A stretch of DNA of 64,000 nt from UBA969 sp041694635 (GTDB lineage Bacteria > Planctomycetota > Planctomycetia > Gemmatales > Gemmataceae): positions 124,001 to 188,000 of the forward strand of contig JBDNHI010000010.1 in NCBI GenBank assembly GCA_041694635.1. The letters are read 5' to 3'. Under the pieces are notes generated by a model, which ran no database searches, was not told the DNA's origin, and saw only the letters and a program-made list of their open reading frames with translations. This document shows, one piece after another, positions 62,716 to 64,000 of the stretch (position 1 is the stretch's first letter; each line of letters opens with the position of its first letter). The translations under genes and the position numbers were made by a program.

Positions 62716-64000
62716 CTATTTGCTTTTCAATTGAATAATTTCTTGTTGTGACCCATCTGCTTCAATGATAGTTAAACTTGCGATGTCAATAATTTTTGCC
62801 ATAACTTTATAAAAATCTGCGGGTGATGAAACTGGAATATTATTAACCTGAGTAATCAATTTACCCGATTGCAACTTAGCAATATCTGCTGGAGAACCTG
62901 GCAAAACTTCTTTTATTAATACCGAGTCGGGCACTCCTCGGGTCCATGGTCCCAGACCCAGAGGCCTTTGTGATAGCAAACTCGAGTAGTCAACCCGTAA
63001 GCCAAAAATTGCTTCGGGTTGATTTGATGCGATTACCTGCATACTAGACAAATACTTGGCAAGCTTAACCGAAACCGTTCGCTTTTGTGTTTCTATGATT
63101 CCTGCGACTTCAATCCTAGCAATATTACCTGCAAGAGTTGAGCCTATATAAAGAAACAAATCATCTGGGTTTTCAACAGTTAAGCCATTTATCGAAACAA
63201 TGGTATCGCCTTGGTAAATTCCAGCTTTAAACGCAGGAGACCTTTCTGAAACTTGAGCCACTTTGACTCCCCGCACACCGACAGCAAGTTGAATACCTAA
63301 AAATCCGTACTCAACTTCCTCGCCTTTACAAAGGACCTCAATAATTTTCCTGTGATTCGAATCGAGTGGAACCGCGTAGCCTTCAGAGGAATCGCCACCG
63401 GGCCAACCCACCATCGAAGTTAAAATACCAACCCAATCACCATCCATAGACATCAAAGCCCCACCACTAGCACCGGGTTTAACTACAGAATTTAATTGGA
63501 GCAAGGTGCCATATTGATAAAGAGGAACTTGAGTTCTATCGATTTCTGTACTTTGGTTATTCCATTTGCGCCTTAAGTTAGAGAGCATACCCCAACCAAC
63601 CGAGGGACTACCGTCATAAAAGCCTGAAGCGTAAGGGTTAGAAAGGTGAACCAGAAATTGACCTTTCCGAAGAGAAGAGGAATCGCCCATTTTCAATGCT
63701 TTTAAATCAGGTATTTTGTCAATTAAACGAAGAACACAAAGGTCACTTCTGCCATCTAAGGCGTGAATATCTGCATAGCTTCCTTTGCCATTGGGAAAGC
63801 GAACATAAATTTTCACAGCATCCTTAACGACATGGGCCAAGGTCAGAACCAAACCGCCTGCATCAACCACCACGCCAGTACCAAATGAATCTGGGAAAGT
63901 TTCTGGGTCAGCAAGGTCAAGGGGGTTTTTAGTGTTTTCCAGAGCTTTTCGAAATCTTTTAGGTTGCTCGGGTGGCAGGCTGAACCCGCCAAGTTTTCCA
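62716..64000 (-). CDS. secreted trypsin-like serine protease with two PDZ domains, N-terminus cut by window edge
   Basis: The minus-strand frame is open from 62716 to the window edge, so the first part is missing; residues upstream of the internal GTG at 63871-63873 read ...PETFPDSFGTGVVVDAGG, the usual entry of an S1C (DegP/HtrA-like) catalytic domain. Triad: His in TLAHVV, Asp in GRSDLCVLRL, Ser in VVKPGASGGAL. Two PDZ modules follow: one from GFLGIQLAVGVRGVKV with GDTIVSINGLTVENPDD, one from PDSVLIKEVLPGSPADIAKL. It probably works in the periplasm in protein quality control. Confidence 0.88.
   Translation of the reverse strand, partial: GKLGGFSLPPEQPKRFRKALENTKNPLDLADPETFPDSFGTGVVVDAGGLVLTLAHVVKDAVKIYVRFPNGKGSYADIHALDGRSDLCVLRLIDKIPDLKALKMGDSSSLRKGQFLVHLSNPYASGFYDGSPSVGWGMLSNLRRKWNNQSTEIDRTQVPLYQYGTLLQLNSVVKPGASGGALMSMDGDWVGILTSMVGWPGGDSSEGYAVPLDSNHRKIIEVLCKGEEVEYGFLGIQLAVGVRGVKVAQVSERSPAFKAGIYQGDTIVSINGLTVENPDDLFLYIGSTLAGNIARIEVAGIIETQKRTVSVKLAKYLSSMQVIASNQPEAIFGLRVDYSSLLSQRPLGLGPWTRGVPDSVLIKEVLPGSPADIAKLQSGKLITQVNNIPVSSPADFYKVMAKIIDIASLTIIEADGSQQEIIQLKSK

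Noticed and set aside
1..64000. CRISPR arrays, insertion sequences, prophage or attachment sites
   Set aside because: No regularly spaced repeats, no transposase or integrase reading frames, and no long terminal inverted repeats were seen.

Overview
The window looks like chromosomal DNA of an AT-rich member of the Planctomycetota, perhaps Gemmatales-like. The clearest lineage marks are a 1.2 kaa secreted dehydrogenase-like protein with HEAT-type repeats and one CxxCH haem site, a secreted DUF1080 (3-keto-disaccharide hydrolase-like) protein, an M81/MlrC protein beside an RraA-family protein and an ACS-type MFS carrier, and many short secreted proteins of unknown function. Intergenic DNA is A/T-rich, Shine-Dalgarno (SD) sequences (AGGAG/GAGG) are common, and ATG dominates with some likely GTG starts. 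I see no rRNA, tRNA, CRISPR array, transposase, integrase or phage gene. The order reads as core chromosome, not as a mobile island.

Layout. 1-9.1 kb: end of a secreted protein (cut by the window), a fold-type III PLP enzyme, a TPR membrane protein, dihydroxy-acid dehydratase (ilvD) with a clear terminator, a small unknown protein, and BamA. 9.3-14.4 kb: SDR epimerase, DJ-1/PfpI protein, xylose isomerase, rhodanese, and an MFS-like/PlsC acyltransferase fusion. 14.4-20.3 kb (minus strand): haem-containing dehydrogenase-like protein and RecD2 helicase. 20.6-24.5 kb: two related surface proteins sharing a domain, then a thioredoxin-like secreted protein. 24.8-29.7 kb: kdsD-kdsC and a very large LptC/OstA-like protein. 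29.7-34.8 kb: DUF1080 protein, EamA transporter, GNAT, apt, hisI-hisG, metallophosphoesterase. 35-42 kb: MMPL/RND exporter, rpsT, an orphan ATP-cone protein, and a GT2-ArnT-like fusion. 42-48 kb: a long SecA, Kdo transferase (waaA), class IV aminotransferase. 48-56 kb: proton-pumping pyrophosphatase, CstA, three small or secreted proteins, TatA. 56-64 kb: DUF486 gene with a stop at codon 2, M81 protein, RraA, MFS, a secreted c-type cytochrome, a TRASH/YHS-tailed protein, a sugar isomerase and the 3' part of a PDZ serine protease.

How they fit together. Several genes point to a true Gram-negative outer membrane with Kdo-containing lipopolysaccharide: BamA (beta-barrel assembly), KdsD and KdsC (Kdo synthesis), an LptC/OstA-like protein in the same operon, WaaA (Kdo transfer) and an ArnT-like glycosyltransferase fused to a GT2 domain. 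SecA and TatA supply the large secretome. The most notable anomalies are the in-frame amber codon right after the SD-linked ATG of the DUF486 gene, the ATP-cone protein with no reductase signature, the paralogous surface-protein pair, and the extra-long SecA and OstA-like proteins.
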